NCBI RefSeq assembly: GCF_009683175.1
Contig: NZ_WKKW01000004.1
Coordinates: forward strand, 1 to 64,000
DNA from: Bifidobacterium asteroides
GTDB lineage: Bacteria; Actinomycetota; Actinomycetes; Actinomycetales; Bifidobacteriaceae
Direction: 5' to 3'
DNA length: 64,000 nucleotides
This document shows, piece after piece, positions 37,693 to 46,788 of this stretch. Positions within the stretch are counted from its first letter, which is position 1; each line of letters opens with the position of its first letter. The notes under the pieces were generated by a model. It was not told the DNA's origin, searched no databases, and worked only from the letters and a program-made list of their open reading frames with translations. The position numbers and the translations under genes are program-made.

Positions 37693-38304
37693 TCAGCGCC
37701 CCCTGTCCAGCCGGGTCAAGGCCTGCTTGAGGACCTTGGGAATGTCGGCCGACTGCAGGGGCAGGGAGTAGCCGCCCTCGCTGCAGGTCTGCTCCACGGC
37801 CTGCTCGGCATCACGCTGCAGCCAACCCAGGGAGATCAGTCCCTCAACCACCTGATGGGCACCATCGTCGGTCTGGGCGGGTCCCTGCCTGCCTGTGCCG
37901 GCATCCAGATCCAGCTTGCCGGAGAGTTCGAGGATGATCTTCTGAGCGCCCTTCTTGCCCAGGCCAGGCGCCCGGGACAGGGCCGTAGCATCGCCGTCGG
38001 CCACGGCCTGGGCCAGCTGGTCCGAGTTCAGGGTGGCGAGGATGGACAAGGCCACGCGGGGCCCGATGCCGCTGACCTTCTGTAATTGGGCAAAGAGCGA
38101 TTTGGAGGTGCGGCTGAGGAATCCATAGAGGGTCAGCGCGTCCTGGGTCAGGGAAAGGGCGGTGTAGACGGTGACCGTGGACTCGGCCCGCATGGAGGCC
38201 AGGTCCGACTGGGGCATGCGCACCTCGAAACCCACCCCCGAAACATCGATGACGGCGGAGCCCGTTTCGATGGCGGCCACCTGCCCGGTCAGCATTGCCA
38301 GCAC
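37693..38304 (-). CDS. ruvA: Holliday junction DNA-binding subunit RuvA
   Basis: A 203-residue protein. The N-terminal OB domain (about 1-65) is followed by the tandem helix-hairpin-helix region, with KVSGIGPRVALSIL and APGLGKKGAQKIILEL. A C-terminal domain III (about 155-200) contacts RuvB. Its start is ATG at 38304; ruvC ends 42 bases upstream. Confidence 0.97.
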   Translation of the reverse strand: MLAMLTGQVAAIETGSAVIDVSGVGFEVRMPQSDLASMRAESTVTVYTALSLTQDALTLYGFLSRTSKSLFAQLQKVSGIGPRVALSILATLNSDQLAQAVADGDATALSRAPGLGKKGAQKIILELSGKLDLDAGTGRQGPAQTDDGAHQVVEGLISLGWLQRDAEQAVEQTCSEGGYSLPLQSADIPKVLKQALTRLDRGR

Positions 38305-38346
38305 TTGATCACCCCTCGATGGAATCGAACGTCTGTTCGAATCAGC

Positions 38347-38928
38347 TTACATGTCTCGCTGGACTCCCCGGTGCCTGCCGTACCTGGCAGAGGCCTGGGC
38401 CCACTGACGTTGGGCCTGGGTCAGATGCTCCTCGCGTTCCCCGCCCTGGATGGCCCCGGCCGGCCTCAGGGCGTGGCAGATGGCCTGGGCAAGAGCGTCG
38501 GCGGCATCGGCGGGTTTGGGCAGCTGGTTGAGCCCAAGAATGCGGGCCACCATCCGCTGCACCTGGATCTTGTCGGCCTGGCCGTTGCCGGTCACGGCCA
38601 TCTTGGCCTCGGTGGGTGTGTGCAGAGCCACCGGAATGCCTCGTTGTGCCGCCCCCAGCATGGCCAGCCCGGCCGCCTGGGCCGTGCCCAGCACGGTGTT
38701 GTGATTTGATTGGGCGAAGACCCGCTCGATGGAAACCACGTCGGGGCTGAAACGGTCCAGGGCGGCCGTCAGCCCCTGGTAGATGGTCAGCAGCCGCAGG
38801 TCCTGGCTCTGTTCGGGGTCTGAGCGCACGACGTCCACATGAACAAAGGAAAGCCGGCGCGATGCACCGGCTTCAATGACGCCGACGCCGCATCGGGTGA
38901 GCCCCGGGTCGACGCCGAGAACGATCAT
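38347..38928 (-). CDS. ruvC: Crossover junction endodeoxyribonuclease RuvC
   Basis: A 193-residue resolvase. The RNase H-like core has the first catalytic Asp in [15 protein letters not shown], Glu in [16 protein letters not shown], and the C-terminal acidic pair in [16 protein letters not shown]. It cuts Holliday junctions delivered by RuvAB. It begins 4 bases after the yebC stop. Confidence 0.97.
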   Translation of the reverse strand: MIVLGVDPGLTRCGVGVIEAGASRRLSFVHVDVVRSDPEQSQDLRLLTIYQGLTAALDRFSPDVVSIERVFAQSNHNTVLGTAQAAGLAMLGAAQRGIPVALHTPTEAKMAVTGNGQADKIQVQRMVARILGLNQLPKPADAADALAQAICHALRPAGAIQGGEREEHLTQAQRQWAQASARYGRHRGVQRDM

Positions 38929-38932
38929 AGGG

Positions 38933-39688
38933 TCACTCGTCGTCCAACTGGGCCATGACCTCGTCGGGGGCGGTCCAATTGCTGTAGATCTCCTGCACGT
39001 CGTCCAGGTCGTCCAGGTTGTCGATCAGCTTGGAGACCTTGCGGGCGGAGTCCAGGTCCAGGGTGACCTCGCTCTTGGGGTTGAGGACCAGGTCGGCGGA
39101 GTCGTAGTCCATGCCGGCGTCCTGCAGGGCCTTGCGGACGTTGACCATGTCGCCGGGGGCGGTCAGCACGGTGTAGCTCTCGCCGTTGTCCTGCACGTCC
39201 TCAGCACCGGCCTCGGCGGCCTTCTCGAAGACCGTATCGTAGTCCAGTCCCTCCGAGGGGACGATGATCTGGCCCTTGCGCTCAAAGTTGAAGCTGACCG
39301 AGCCGTTCTGGGCCAGGGAGCCGCCGCCCTTGGTCAGAGTTGAACGGACCTCGGCGGCCGCGCGGTTGCGGTTGTCGGTCAGGCACTCGATGATGATGCC
39401 CACGCCGGCGGGAGCGTAGCCCTCGTAGACGATGCTCTCGTAGTTGGCCGCTCCGGCCTCCTCGCCCGAGCCGCGCTTGACGGCCCTGGTGATGTTGTCT
39501 GCGGGCACGGAGGACTTCTTGGCCTTGACGATGGCGTCGTAGAGGGTGGGGTTGCCGTCGGGGTCACCGCCGCCGGTGCGGGCAGCGATCTCGATGTTCT
39601 TGATCAGCTTGGCGAAGAGCTTGCCACGCTTGGCGTCGATGGCTGCTTTCTTGTGCTTGGTGGTCGCCCACTTCGAATGCCCTGACAT
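38933..39688 (-). CDS. yebC: YebC/PmpR-family protein (TACO1-like)
   Basis: A 251-residue protein with the family start [33 protein letters not shown] (given in pieces: [13 protein letters not shown], then [12 protein letters not shown]). It also has [33 protein letters not shown] and a C-terminal three-stranded domain. Homologues act as DNA-binding regulators or relieve ribosome stalling. It lies directly upstream of ruvC in a conserved actinobacterial order. Confidence 0.95.
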   Translation of the reverse strand: MSGHSKWATTKHKKAAIDAKRGKLFAKLIKNIEIAARTGGGDPDGNPTLYDAIVKAKKSSVPADNITRAVKRGSGEEAGAANYESIVYEGYAPAGVGIIIECLTDNRNRAAAEVRSTLTKGGGSLAQNGSVSFNFERKGQIIVPSEGLDYDTVFEKAAEAGAEDVQDNGESYTVLTAPGDMVNVRKALQDAGMDYDSADLVLNPKSEVTLDLDSARKVSKLIDNLDDLDDVQEIYSNWTAPDEVMAQLDDE

Positions 39689-39749
39689 ATGTCTCCTGAC
39701 GGTACGAATGCGTAAACGAATGGAATTCTAGTTCCGCTCTTCGACAATT

Positions 39750-41036
39750 TTACGGGTTTTCAGGCCCTTTCGTGGGGGCTTCATCGTAAAGAGAACCAGC
39801 CTCCCGGCCCACCAGTCTGCCCAGCAGGCCACGGCGATGATCGGGCCGGGCTGCCAGGGCCCGGGCGTAGACATCCAGAACCTGGTCGGTGACCCGCTCC
39901 CAGTCGTAGTCGCTGGCCCGCTGCATTCCGCACGAGGCCAGATCCAGGCGGGCAGGTCGGTCGTCCAGCAGGCCCAGGACCACCCGGGCGCAGTCCTGGG
40001 GGTCTCCGTTGGCGAACAGACGTGCGCTGCGCCCGTTCTGGGAGACATCCTCGAAGGCGGGCAGGTCCGAGGCCACCACCGGGCAACCCGCCGCCATGGC
40101 CTCGACCAGCACGATGCCAAAGCTCTCTCCCCCGGTCTGCGGAGCCACATACAGGCCAAGGCTGTGGTAGAAGGAGGCCTTGTCCTCGTCGCTGATCCGT
40201 CCCAGGAAGGTGAAGTGCCGGGCCAGTCCGGGATCGACGGCTTCGAGTATTTCCCGGGCCTCCCCCTGGCCGTCACCTGCACACAGGAAGCGGGCTCCGG
40301 GCACGCGCCGAAGAATGGCGGGTGCGGCCTGGGCCAGAATCCTGAACCCCTTGCGCTCCTCCTTCATCCTTCCCAGGAATCCGATGGTGGGTTCCCGCTC
40401 GCTCCCCTGCCATTCCGGGCGCGGCCGGGCATTGCGCAGGGCTCTGGTCTCGATGCCGTTGGGGATGATCTGGCTGGGTATGCCCGGCTCCAGCAGATTC
40501 CGGGCGTTCCGCATGGCCGAGGGGCTGACGAAGATGGCCTGGCTGATGTTGGCCAGGTATCGGCGCAGGTAGCGCCTGGTCAGCCTCAGGGCCAGCGGGG
40601 TCGTATCGAAGGCCGCATGGAAGGTGGCCACATAGGGGCAGGGAATGAATCCGGGCCTCAGGGGCTTGTGGCTCAGGGAGGGCACCTCGGGCTCGTGCAG
40701 GTGCAGGATGTCGAAATGGCCCTGCCTGACCCACTGCCGGGTCTTGTGGCCGGCCACGCCGAAGTAGCTCAGGTTGGCCACGGATCCGTTGTAGGGAATG
40801 GAGAAGGAGGAACCGGTGGTCTGCACCCAGAGGGGCATGTCCTGGGTGCGTCGGCCCGGGGCCAGAACCTGCACCTGGTGGCCGCGGTCCATAAGATGTC
40901 TGGCGAAATCGCGGATGTGCAGTTGGACGCCGCCCGGGGTCTCGAAGGAGTAGGGCGAGATGATCCCCACCCGCAGACGCGCCTTGATGGCGGCCCGCTC
41001 CGGCTCCCGCTCAGGCCTTTGTTCGGGTGCCTTCAT
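39750..41036 (-). CDS. pimA: GT4 glycosyltransferase, PimA-like phosphatidylinositol mannosyltransferase
   Basis: A 428-residue GT-B enzyme. The N-terminal domain has SPYSFETPGGVQLHI (donor/acceptor loop) and HEPEVPSLSHK; the C-terminal domain has FLGRMKEERKGF and the GT4 E-x7-E region ESFGIVLVEAMAAGCPVVASD. It should transfer mannose from GDP-mannose to phosphatidylinositol. Its ATG at 41036 overlaps the acyltransferase stop by 26 bases and follows GGGAGGTGA. The frame is open to 41120, inside the upstream gene. The pgsA-acyltransferase-pimA order supports the assignment. Confidence 0.88.
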   Translation of the reverse strand: MKAPEQRPEREPERAAIKARLRVGIISPYSFETPGGVQLHIRDFARHLMDRGHQVQVLAPGRRTQDMPLWVQTTGSSFSIPYNGSVANLSYFGVAGHKTRQWVRQGHFDILHLHEPEVPSLSHKPLRPGFIPCPYVATFHAAFDTTPLALRLTRRYLRRYLANISQAIFVSPSAMRNARNLLEPGIPSQIIPNGIETRALRNARPRPEWQGSEREPTIGFLGRMKEERKGFRILAQAAPAILRRVPGARFLCAGDGQGEAREILEAVDPGLARHFTFLGRISDEDKASFYHSLGLYVAPQTGGESFGIVLVEAMAAGCPVVASDLPAFEDVSQNGRSARLFANGDPQDCARVVLGLLDDRPARLDLASCGMQRASDYDWERVTDQVLDVYARALAARPDHRRGLLGRLVGREAGSLYDEAPTKGPENP

Positions 41037-42021
41037 ACCCGTCACCTCCCTTGTTCCTGGATGCCTGGGCCAGTATGAAGTCCGGCAGGTCGTGCATCCG
41101 GGAAAGATCCAGATCCTCAAGGAAAATCGGCTGGAGCATGTGCCAGTCCTCGGGATGCTCGCGAATGCCCTGGGCCCACTGGTCCACCCAGGCCTGGGTC
41201 AGGTCGTTGATGGCCTGCTCCCGGGGCATGTCCAGGTAGGGATCGATGGCGATGGGCCCGTCCACCTGGCAGACATAGCCGTAGGGGGCCTTGGCCCGCC
41301 GGCGGCGCTCCCCCGTCAGCCTTTCCCTGTGCATGTTCACGGTATACAGGGGCAGACGGGCGTCCAAGGCGATGACGGCAGGTCCGGCAGCAACGCGAAT
41401 CCAGGAGTCGAAGGCCTTGACGAAGACGCCTCGGCGGCTCAGGTCGCGGTCGGCCAGCAGGGGCACCACCTGGTCAGGCTTCCGCAGCAGGGTCGTCAGA
41501 CGGCCGGTGATGTCCGGCTCGCCGGTCAGCAGGATGTTCATGCCCAGACGGCGACGGATGTCCGCAAAGGTGTTGAGCATTCCCTGGTCCCGCAGCCGCT
41601 CGGCGACCGTGGTGACCTGGCCTACCGTGGAGCAGGCCCAGAAGCCCGCGTAGTCCCAGTTGCCCTGGTGGCCCATGCCGATGGGCAGGGAGCGCAGGCT
41701 GATGTCGGTCTTGGCCGGATCCGGGTAAGCACTGCCACCGCCGTGTATGCGTGCCAGCAGCTGCTCCTTGGTGCGGGCTCCCACGGTCAGGGCCTCGACG
41801 AAGTAGACGAAGTAGGAGCGCATGCCCTGGCGCGAGGTGCGCCGCAGATTACGACGGTCGGCCTCTGGCATGACATGGGCCAGGTTGCGCTCCAGCTGTC
41901 TGACACCGCCTATCCGGAAGAGCCAGCAGAGGTCGGCTGCCGCCAGAAAGAGGCCGCGCAGCAGCCGCTCGGGCACCAGACGCGCGTGCTGCGCCAGAAA
42001 GATGAGCAGTCGGTCCGGCAT
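41011..42021 (-). CDS. Phosphatidylinositol mannoside acyltransferase (PatA-like)
   Basis: A 336-residue LpxL/HtrB-family acyltransferase. It shows the H-x4-D-like motif GHQGNWDYAGFW (His and Asp), then EPDITGRLTTLLRKPDQVVPLLADRDLS, and RLPLYTVNMHRERL. In mycobacteria the homologue acylates the mannose of PIM1 on the inner membrane face. It starts 4 bases after the pgsA stop and overlaps pimA. Confidence 0.88.
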   Translation of the reverse strand: MPDRLLIFLAQHARLVPERLLRGLFLAAADLCWLFRIGGVRQLERNLAHVMPEADRRNLRRTSRQGMRSYFVYFVEALTVGARTKEQLLARIHGGGSAYPDPAKTDISLRSLPIGMGHQGNWDYAGFWACSTVGQVTTVAERLRDQGMLNTFADIRRRLGMNILLTGEPDITGRLTTLLRKPDQVVPLLADRDLSRRGVFVKAFDSWIRVAAGPAVIALDARLPLYTVNMHRERLTGERRRRAKAPYGYVCQVDGPIAIDPYLDMPREQAINDLTQAWVDQWAQGIREHPEDWHMLQPIFLEDLDLSRMHDLPDFILAQASRNKGGDGYEGTRTKA

Positions 42022-42025
42022 AGGC

Positions 42026-42700
42026 TCACTCGTGGTTGGGGTTGGCAGGCTGCGGGTTGCGGCTCATGTCCTTGGCGACGTGGCTGATTCGCTGCCAGAC
42101 GGTGACGACGCCCAGCAGGGCCAACAGGACCAGGAAGCAGCTGAGTACGGCCAGAGGCAGCCCGGCCCCGGTCAGGGCCATGCCCACCAGGATGATGACC
42201 AGCCGGTCCGACCTGGTGGCGATGCCGTTCTTGGCCTCAAAGCCCTCCGCCTCGGCCCGGGCCCGGGCGTAGGAGGTGACGAAGGAGGTCATGATGGCGA
42301 AAAGCGCTGCAGCCATGCCCACCTGGGCCCAGATGTCGGGACCCTGGTGGCTGCCATCAGCCACCCAGGCCAGTTCGTGGCGGCGCAGGTAGATGATGAC
42401 TCCGGCCAGGACGGCCCAGTCGGCTATCCGGTCAAGGGTGGAGTCCAGGAAGCCCCCGAACTGGGTGCCACCGCCGGTTAGCGCGGCCACGGACCCATCC
42501 AGGGAGTCGAAGGCCACCAGAATGGCCAGGACGATGGCCCCGGGCAGGAGCCAGCCGGTGAACCCGGTCGCGATGGCGACCAGGGTGGTGCCTACGGCTC
42601 CGCTGATGGTGACACCGTTGGCGCTCACGCCCAAACGAACCAGGCCGTGGGCGATGGGGGCGATGATGCGCTTCCAGGGGCGTCGTAGATGCTCGAACAT
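42026..42700 (-). CDS. pgsA: CDP-alcohol phosphatidyltransferase, phosphatidylinositol-phosphate synthase-like
   Basis: A 224-residue membrane enzyme with about five to six spans that attaches inositol phosphate to CDP-diacylglycerol. The catalytic box is FDSLDGSVAALTGG, then FGGFLDSTLDR, giving the four Asp of the D-x2-D-G-x2-A-R-x8-G-x3-D-x3-D motif. The Arg of that motif is Ala here, which I checked against the codons (GCC GCG). It lies between thrS (3-base gap) and the PatA-like gene, as in mycobacteria. Confidence 0.88.
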   Translation of the reverse strand: MFEHLRRPWKRIIAPIAHGLVRLGVSANGVTISGAVGTTLVAIATGFTGWLLPGAIVLAILVAFDSLDGSVAALTGGGTQFGGFLDSTLDRIADWAVLAGVIIYLRRHELAWVADGSHQGPDIWAQVGMAAALFAIMTSFVTSYARARAEAEGFEAKNGIATRSDRLVIILVGMALTGAGLPLAVLSCFLVLLALLGVVTVWQRISHVAKDMSRNPQPANPNHE

Positions 42701-42703
42701 TGG

Positions 42704-44749
42704 TCAGTCCTGACTGCAGGAGGTGTTCGCTCGGAAGTCGTCCGCCGAGTTGATCTGGGCGCGGACCTTGATGGCCTCGTTGATCCAGGTTCGGGCCTGC
42801 TCCACAGGCACGCCGTTGAGCTGGCTGCCGTCGCGGAAGCGGAAGGAGACCGCGTTCTTGGAGATATCCTCCTCGCCGGCGATCAGGATGAAGGGGGCCT
42901 TGGACTTGGCCGCGTTGCGGATCTTCTTGCCGAAGCGGTCGTCGGAGCGGTCGATCTCGCAGCGGACCATGTCGTCGCGCAGCTGGTCCAGCAGGTGCTC
43001 CAGGTGGGGGGCGAACTCGTCGGCCACGGGCACGGCCTGCACCTGGACCGGGGCCAGCCAGGCCGGGAAGGCGCCGGCGTAGTGCTCCAGCAGGATGGCG
43101 AAGAAGCGCTCGATGGAGCCGAAGAGGGCCCGGTGGATCATGACCGGCCGCTGGTGGGAGCCGTCGGCGGCGATGTACTCCAGCTGGAAGCGCTCGGGCA
43201 GGTTGAAGTCCAGCTGAATGGTGGAGACCTGCCAGGTGCGTCCGATGGCGTCCCGGGCCTGCACGGAGATCTTGGGCCCGTAGAAGGCGGCGCCCTCGGG
43301 GTCGTCGACCAGCTCCAGCCCGGAGTCCTTGGCCACTTCGGCCAGGGTGTTGGTGGCCTCCTCCCAGACCTCGTCGGAGCCGACGAACTTGTTGGGATCC
43401 TTGGTGGACAGCTCCAGATAGAAGTCGTTGAGGCCGAAGTCCTTCAACACCTTGAGCACGAACTGGAGCAGGTTGGTCAGCTCCCCCTTCATCTGGTCCC
43501 TGGTGCAGTAGATGTGGGAGTCGTCCTGGGTCAGGCCGCGCACGCGGGTCAGGCCGTGGACCTCGCCGGACTTCTCGTAGCGGTAGACGGTGCCGAACTC
43601 GAACAGCCGCAGGGGCAGCTCCTTGTAGGAGCGCTGGCGGGACTTGAAGATCAGGTTGTGCATGGGGCAGTTCATGGGCTTCAGGTAGTAGTCGAAGCCC
43701 TGGCGGGTCACCTTGCCGTTGGCGTCCTTCTCCTCGTCCAGATGCATGGGCGGGTACATGCCGTCCTTGTACCACTGCAGGTGGCCCGAGATCTCGTAGA
43801 GGTGGCCCTTGGTGATGTGCGGGGTCTGCACGAAGGAGTAGCCGTTGCGCCGGTGCATTTCACGGGAGTAGTCCTCCATGGCGTTGATGACGGCCGCGCC
43901 CTTGGGGTGGAAGACGGGCAGGCCGGGCCCGATCTCGTCCGGGAAGGAGAAGAGGTCCATCTCGGCGCCCAGCTTGCGGTGGTCGCGGCGGGCGGCCTCC
44001 TCCAGACGGGCGGTGTAGGCCTTCATGTCGTCCTTGTTGGCCCAGGCGGTGCCGTAGATGCGCTGGAGCATGGGGTTCTTCTCGTCCCCGCGCCAGTAGG
44101 CGGCGGCCGTGCGCATGAGCTTGAAGCTGCGGATGTAGCGGGTGTTGGGCAGGTGGGGGCCCCGGCAGAGGTCCTTCCAGACCGTGTTGCCCTCGCGGTC
44201 CAGATTGTCGTACATGGTCAGCTCGCCGCCGGTGGCCACCTCGGTGGCCTCCTCGCTGTTGATCTCGGCCTCCTTGGCCCCGATCAGCTCCAGCTTGTAA
44301 GGCTGGTCGGCCTCCTCCTTGCGGGCCTCCTCCTCGGTGACCACGCGCCGGCGGAAGCTCTGGGAGGACTTGATGATCCGCTTCATCCGCTGTTCGATCT
44401 GCTTGAGGTCGTCGGGGGTGAAGGTCTTGTCCACGTCGAAGTCGTAGTAGAAGCCGTCTTTGATGACCGGGCCGATGCCCAGCTTGGCGTCCGGACGGAT
44501 CTCCTGGACTGCCTGGGCCATGACGTGGGTGGCCGAGTGTCGCATGATGGCCAGCCCTTGGTCGCTCTCCAGGGTGATGGGCTCGACCTTGTCGCCCTCG
44601 TGCAGGGGTGTGTAGAGGTCGCGTGGCTGCCCGTTGAGGTCGACGGCGATGATGTCCTTGTCGTCAGCAAAAAGCTGGACGCCAGTCTGATCCGCCGCCA
44701 CCTCCTTCCGTTCGCCCTTGACGATGATGGAGATGCTCGACTGTGTCAT
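42704..44749 (-). CDS. thrS: Threonyl-tRNA synthetase
   Basis: A 681-residue class II synthetase. The N-terminal TGS domain (about 1-65) is followed by the editing domain with [12 protein letters not shown]. The catalytic domain has motif 1 GAAVINAME, the zinc ligand Cys in [11 protein letters not shown], motif 2 [13 protein letters not shown], and motif 3 at [14 protein letters not shown]. The C-terminal anticodon-binding domain ends near residue 680. The frame continues upstream to 45175, but the ATG at 44749 has AAGGACGG before it and begins at the TGS fold. Confidence 0.97.
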   Translation of the reverse strand: MTQSSISIIVKGERKEVAADQTGVQLFADDKDIIAVDLNGQPRDLYTPLHEGDKVEPITLESDQGLAIMRHSATHVMAQAVQEIRPDAKLGIGPVIKDGFYYDFDVDKTFTPDDLKQIEQRMKRIIKSSQSFRRRVVTEEEARKEEADQPYKLELIGAKEAEINSEEATEVATGGELTMYDNLDREGNTVWKDLCRGPHLPNTRYIRSFKLMRTAAAYWRGDEKNPMLQRIYGTAWANKDDMKAYTARLEEAARRDHRKLGAEMDLFSFPDEIGPGLPVFHPKGAAVINAMEDYSREMHRRNGYSFVQTPHITKGHLYEISGHLQWYKDGMYPPMHLDEEKDANGKVTRQGFDYYLKPMNCPMHNLIFKSRQRSYKELPLRLFEFGTVYRYEKSGEVHGLTRVRGLTQDDSHIYCTRDQMKGELTNLLQFVLKVLKDFGLNDFYLELSTKDPNKFVGSDEVWEEATNTLAEVAKDSGLELVDDPEGAAFYGPKISVQARDAIGRTWQVSTIQLDFNLPERFQLEYIAADGSHQRPVMIHRALFGSIERFFAILLEHYAGAFPAWLAPVQVQAVPVADEFAPHLEHLLDQLRDDMVRCEIDRSDDRFGKKIRNAAKSKAPFILIAGEEDISKNAVSFRFRDGSQLNGVPVEQARTWINEAIKVRAQINSADDFRANTSCSQD

Positions 44750-44825
44750 GAATGCCGTCCTTGCTATCGGAGCCCGCGTTACAGGGTGCAGGCTGGACAT
44801 GGTTATCGAGCCACAGCCTAGGTCG

Positions 44826-45656
44826 TCACTCAGACAAGGAGGGGCCTTTGTTGCCCATGGAGCGCAGGTAATCCTCGGCTTCCCGGACCAGCTCTTCGGC
44901 GGCCGGCTCGTCCACCTGGGCCTGGTCGACGTCCATCTCCAGACGGTGGACGTAGTTGGCCAGGTCGTCGTTGCAGCGCAGGAGCATGCCGGCCTGGGCC
45001 TTCCACTCGGCGGCCTTGCGTGGCAGCTCCCCCTCGTCAAGGTGGACGCCAAGCATGGCCGAGAGCCTTTGCAGCAGCTGCAGGGTGCCCTGGGCGCACT
45101 CGTCGCTGCCCAGGTACTGGGGCACGGAGACCCAGATGGACTCGGTGCTGTAGCCGTCCTGGGTGGCCAGGGCATCCAGCACGGTGGGGATGCCTATGGG
45201 GCCGGAGTGGCCGTCGGTGTCGGTCTTGGGCTGGTCGCCGGCCAGGTCGTCGATGGGCAGGGGCCTGGTGTGGGGGCAGTCTGCGAACATGGCGCCCAGG
45301 GTGATGATGGCCTCCGCCTCGTCGTCTTCGGCCCAGTGGATGCTGCGCCGGCAGAAGTCGCTCCAGTGGTAGTTGGGCTCCGGGCCCATCTCCAGCAGCA
45401 GGGTGTGGGTGTCATCAATCCGCACCCGGTAGATCTTGGCGGAGGGCCAGATGATCCGCCGCCGACCCTGCACATGGCAGAGCATGGGCCGTGACATCTG
45501 GTAGTCGTAGAACCCGTCGCCCGGAATGCTGCCGATCTCGTGGGACTCGTAGACGTTCAACAGGTGGCGGATGACGTTGGTCGAGGCTGAGCACGCATCG
45601 TTCCAGCCATCGAAGGCGGCCACCATGGTGCAGTGCTGCCTGGCTTCTTCACTCAT
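44826..45656 (-). CDS. PAC2-family protein
   Basis: A 276-residue protein of the PAC2 (proteasome assembly chaperone-like) family common in Actinobacteria. Seen are [18 protein letters not shown] at the start, [10 protein letters not shown], and [18 protein letters not shown]. The C-terminal part is helical and acidic. Its cellular role is not established. AGGG lies 8 bases before the chosen ATG at 45656; the ORF is open to 45704. It is upstream of thrS on the same strand. Confidence 0.88.
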   Translation of the reverse strand: MSEEARQHCTMVAAFDGWNDACSASTNVIRHLLNVYESHEIGSIPGDGFYDYQMSRPMLCHVQGRRRIIWPSAKIYRVRIDDTHTLLLEMGPEPNYHWSDFCRRSIHWAEDDEAEAIITLGAMFADCPHTRPLPIDDLAGDQPKTDTDGHSGPIGIPTVLDALATQDGYSTESIWVSVPQYLGSDECAQGTLQLLQRLSAMLGVHLDEGELPRKAAEWKAQAGMLLRCNDDLANYVHRLEMDVDQAQVDEPAAEELVREAEDYLRSMGNKGPSLSE

Positions 45657-45743
45657 ACCTCTCACCCTACCGGTAGGAAGCCTTGTATTGCGCAGCTTTG
45701 CCATCAGCGGAGGGTGGCTTTATGACGCGGCGACACGCGCTTT

Positions 45744-45772
45744 TTGCCAAGTGCGGAGGTCTACGCTACAGT
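45744..45772 (+). promoter_or_regulatory. Promoter of the tRNA cluster
   Basis: TTGCCA (45744-45749) and TACAGT (45767-45772) are 17 bases apart, a near-consensus sigma-70 promoter. It would start transcription near 45779, about 40 bases before tRNA-Gly. Confidence 0.6.
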
Positions 45773-45818
45773 AGTGCAACGTGCTTCGGCAGTCACCACC
45801 ACGGTGAAAGTTGAATGT

Positions 45819-45891
45819 GCGGGCATAGCTTAGTTGGTAAAGCGCGACCTTGCCAAGGTCGAGACCGCGGGTCCGAGTCCCGTTGCCCGCT
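45819..45891 (+). tRNA. tRNA-Gly (anticodon GCC)
   Basis: A 73-base cloverleaf. Acceptor arms GCGGGCA and TGCCCGC, anticodon stem CGACC/GGTCG with loop TTGCCAA, and a T-arm GCGGG TCCGAGT CCCGT, with discriminator T. No CCA is encoded. Confidence 0.93.
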
Positions 45892-45918
45892 CGAGGTTTC
45901 GAGCAGTTTAACCAATAC

Positions 45919-45989
45919 GGTGGGTTAGCCAAGCGGTTAGGCAGCGGCCTGCAAAGCCGTATAGACGAGTTCGACTCTCGTACCCACCT
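45919..45989 (+). tRNA. tRNA-Cys (anticodon GCA)
   Basis: A 71-base cloverleaf with acceptor arms GGTGGGT and ACCCACC, anticodon loop CTGCAAA, and a T-arm with TTCGACT. It follows tRNA-Gly by 27 bases. Confidence 0.93.
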
Positions 45990-46012
45990 CTCTCTCGAAA
46001 CGAGAATGACCC

Positions 46013-46084
46013 GGGCGGTTGGCGCAGAGGTAGCGCACTTCCCTGACACGGAAGGGGTCACTGGTTCGAATCCAGTATCGCCCA
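46013..46084 (+). tRNA. tRNA-Val (anticodon GAC)
   Basis: A 72-base cloverleaf. Acceptor arms GGGCGGT/ATCGCCC (one G-U pair), anticodon loop CTGACAC flanked by CTTCC/GGAAG, T-arm CTGGTTCGAATCCAG. Confidence 0.93.
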
Positions 46085-46115
46085 CGAGGATCACTTCGGT
46101 GGTCTTTCCCAATCC

Positions 46116-46188
46116 GGGCGATTGGCGCAGCGGCTAGCGCACTTCGTTCACACCGAAGGGGTCGCAGGTTCGATTCCTGCATCGCCCA
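46116..46188 (+). tRNA. tRNA-Val (anticodon CAC)
   Basis: A 73-base cloverleaf with acceptor arms GGGCGAT/ATCGCCC, anticodon loop TTCACAC flanked by CTTCG/CGAAG, and T-arm GCAGGTTCGATTCCTGC. It is a near copy of the preceding Val tRNA with a different anticodon. Confidence 0.93.
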
Positions 46189-46359
46189 CCTGGATTTTCT
46201 CCCTCTCCCCTATATTCCATCTAGAGACAGTTTTCAGTCAGTAATTGATGCCTACGAATCTTCTCAATTATCAGTGATCGTATTCCTAATGATCCCCGAC
46301 TGATGATTCCTCCAGCAGGAATTTAGGTAATAAATTATTGTTACCAATCCAAACGAGGT

Positions 46360-46590
46360 TTACTCTTCATGCTCACTTGCAGTGCTCGTATCGGCTGAAT
46401 TGCGCACCAGCTGACGCTTGCCATGCCGGTTGTCATGGCGGATAGCGAACGGAGTGTTGAGCATGTCCGGGACCTTGTGATAATTTGCTCTTAGCAACAG
46501 GTCGGGGGACCTGCCAGAAACGGGAGTACCTGATGCATCCTTGAAGAGGTGATAGTATGAAGAAAGGCCTAGGCCAATGAGGGCACGTAA
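46360..46590 (-). pseudogene. C-terminal remnant of an unrecognised protein
   Basis: A 77-codon minus-strand frame with protein-like composition ends at TAA 46360-46362 after NSADTSTASEHEE. It includes LIGLGLSSYYHLFKD, RSPDLLLRANYHKVPDML and PFAIRHDNRHGKRQL. An in-frame TAG (46591-46593) closes it on the 5' side, and no start with a ribosome binding site is visible. It looks like the tail of a lost gene, perhaps a transporter or enzyme once controlled by the adjacent YheO-like regulator. Family not recognised. Confidence 0.4.
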
Positions 46591-46727
46591 CTAGCCTGGC
46601 TGATTCTGCACTGCATCACAGCTTGAGGAAACTGTGGTCTCCCTGTTTTACCTATGAAATACTTGCGTGGTCTGTCTGTGTGGCCACGTTCCGGTTGTCG
46701 CCAGTGGCGACACCGTGCTGTAAAGCT

Positions 46728-46772
46728 CCTCCGGCGGCACAGAAATATACCCCCCTCTCCTGCCGCCGGAGG
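46728..46772 (+). terminator. Intrinsic terminator hairpin
   Basis: CCTCCGGCGGCA (46728-46739) pairs perfectly with TGCCGCCGGAGG (46761-46772), followed on the plus strand by TTTTACTTTT. It lies 17 bases after the stop of the minus-strand YheO-like gene and could serve it too, although the minus-strand tract is poorer in T. Confidence 0.65.
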
Positions 46773-46788
46773 TTTTACTTTTCAGGCC

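Noticed and set aside
36562-38085. 507-codon plus-strand ORF opposite ruvA-ruvB
   Set aside because: It mirrors two clear genes and has no ribosome binding site.
42689-44821. 710-codon plus-strand ORF opposite thrS
   Set aside because: A long antisense frame produced by GC-rich codon bias; thrS motifs are unmistakable on the other strand.
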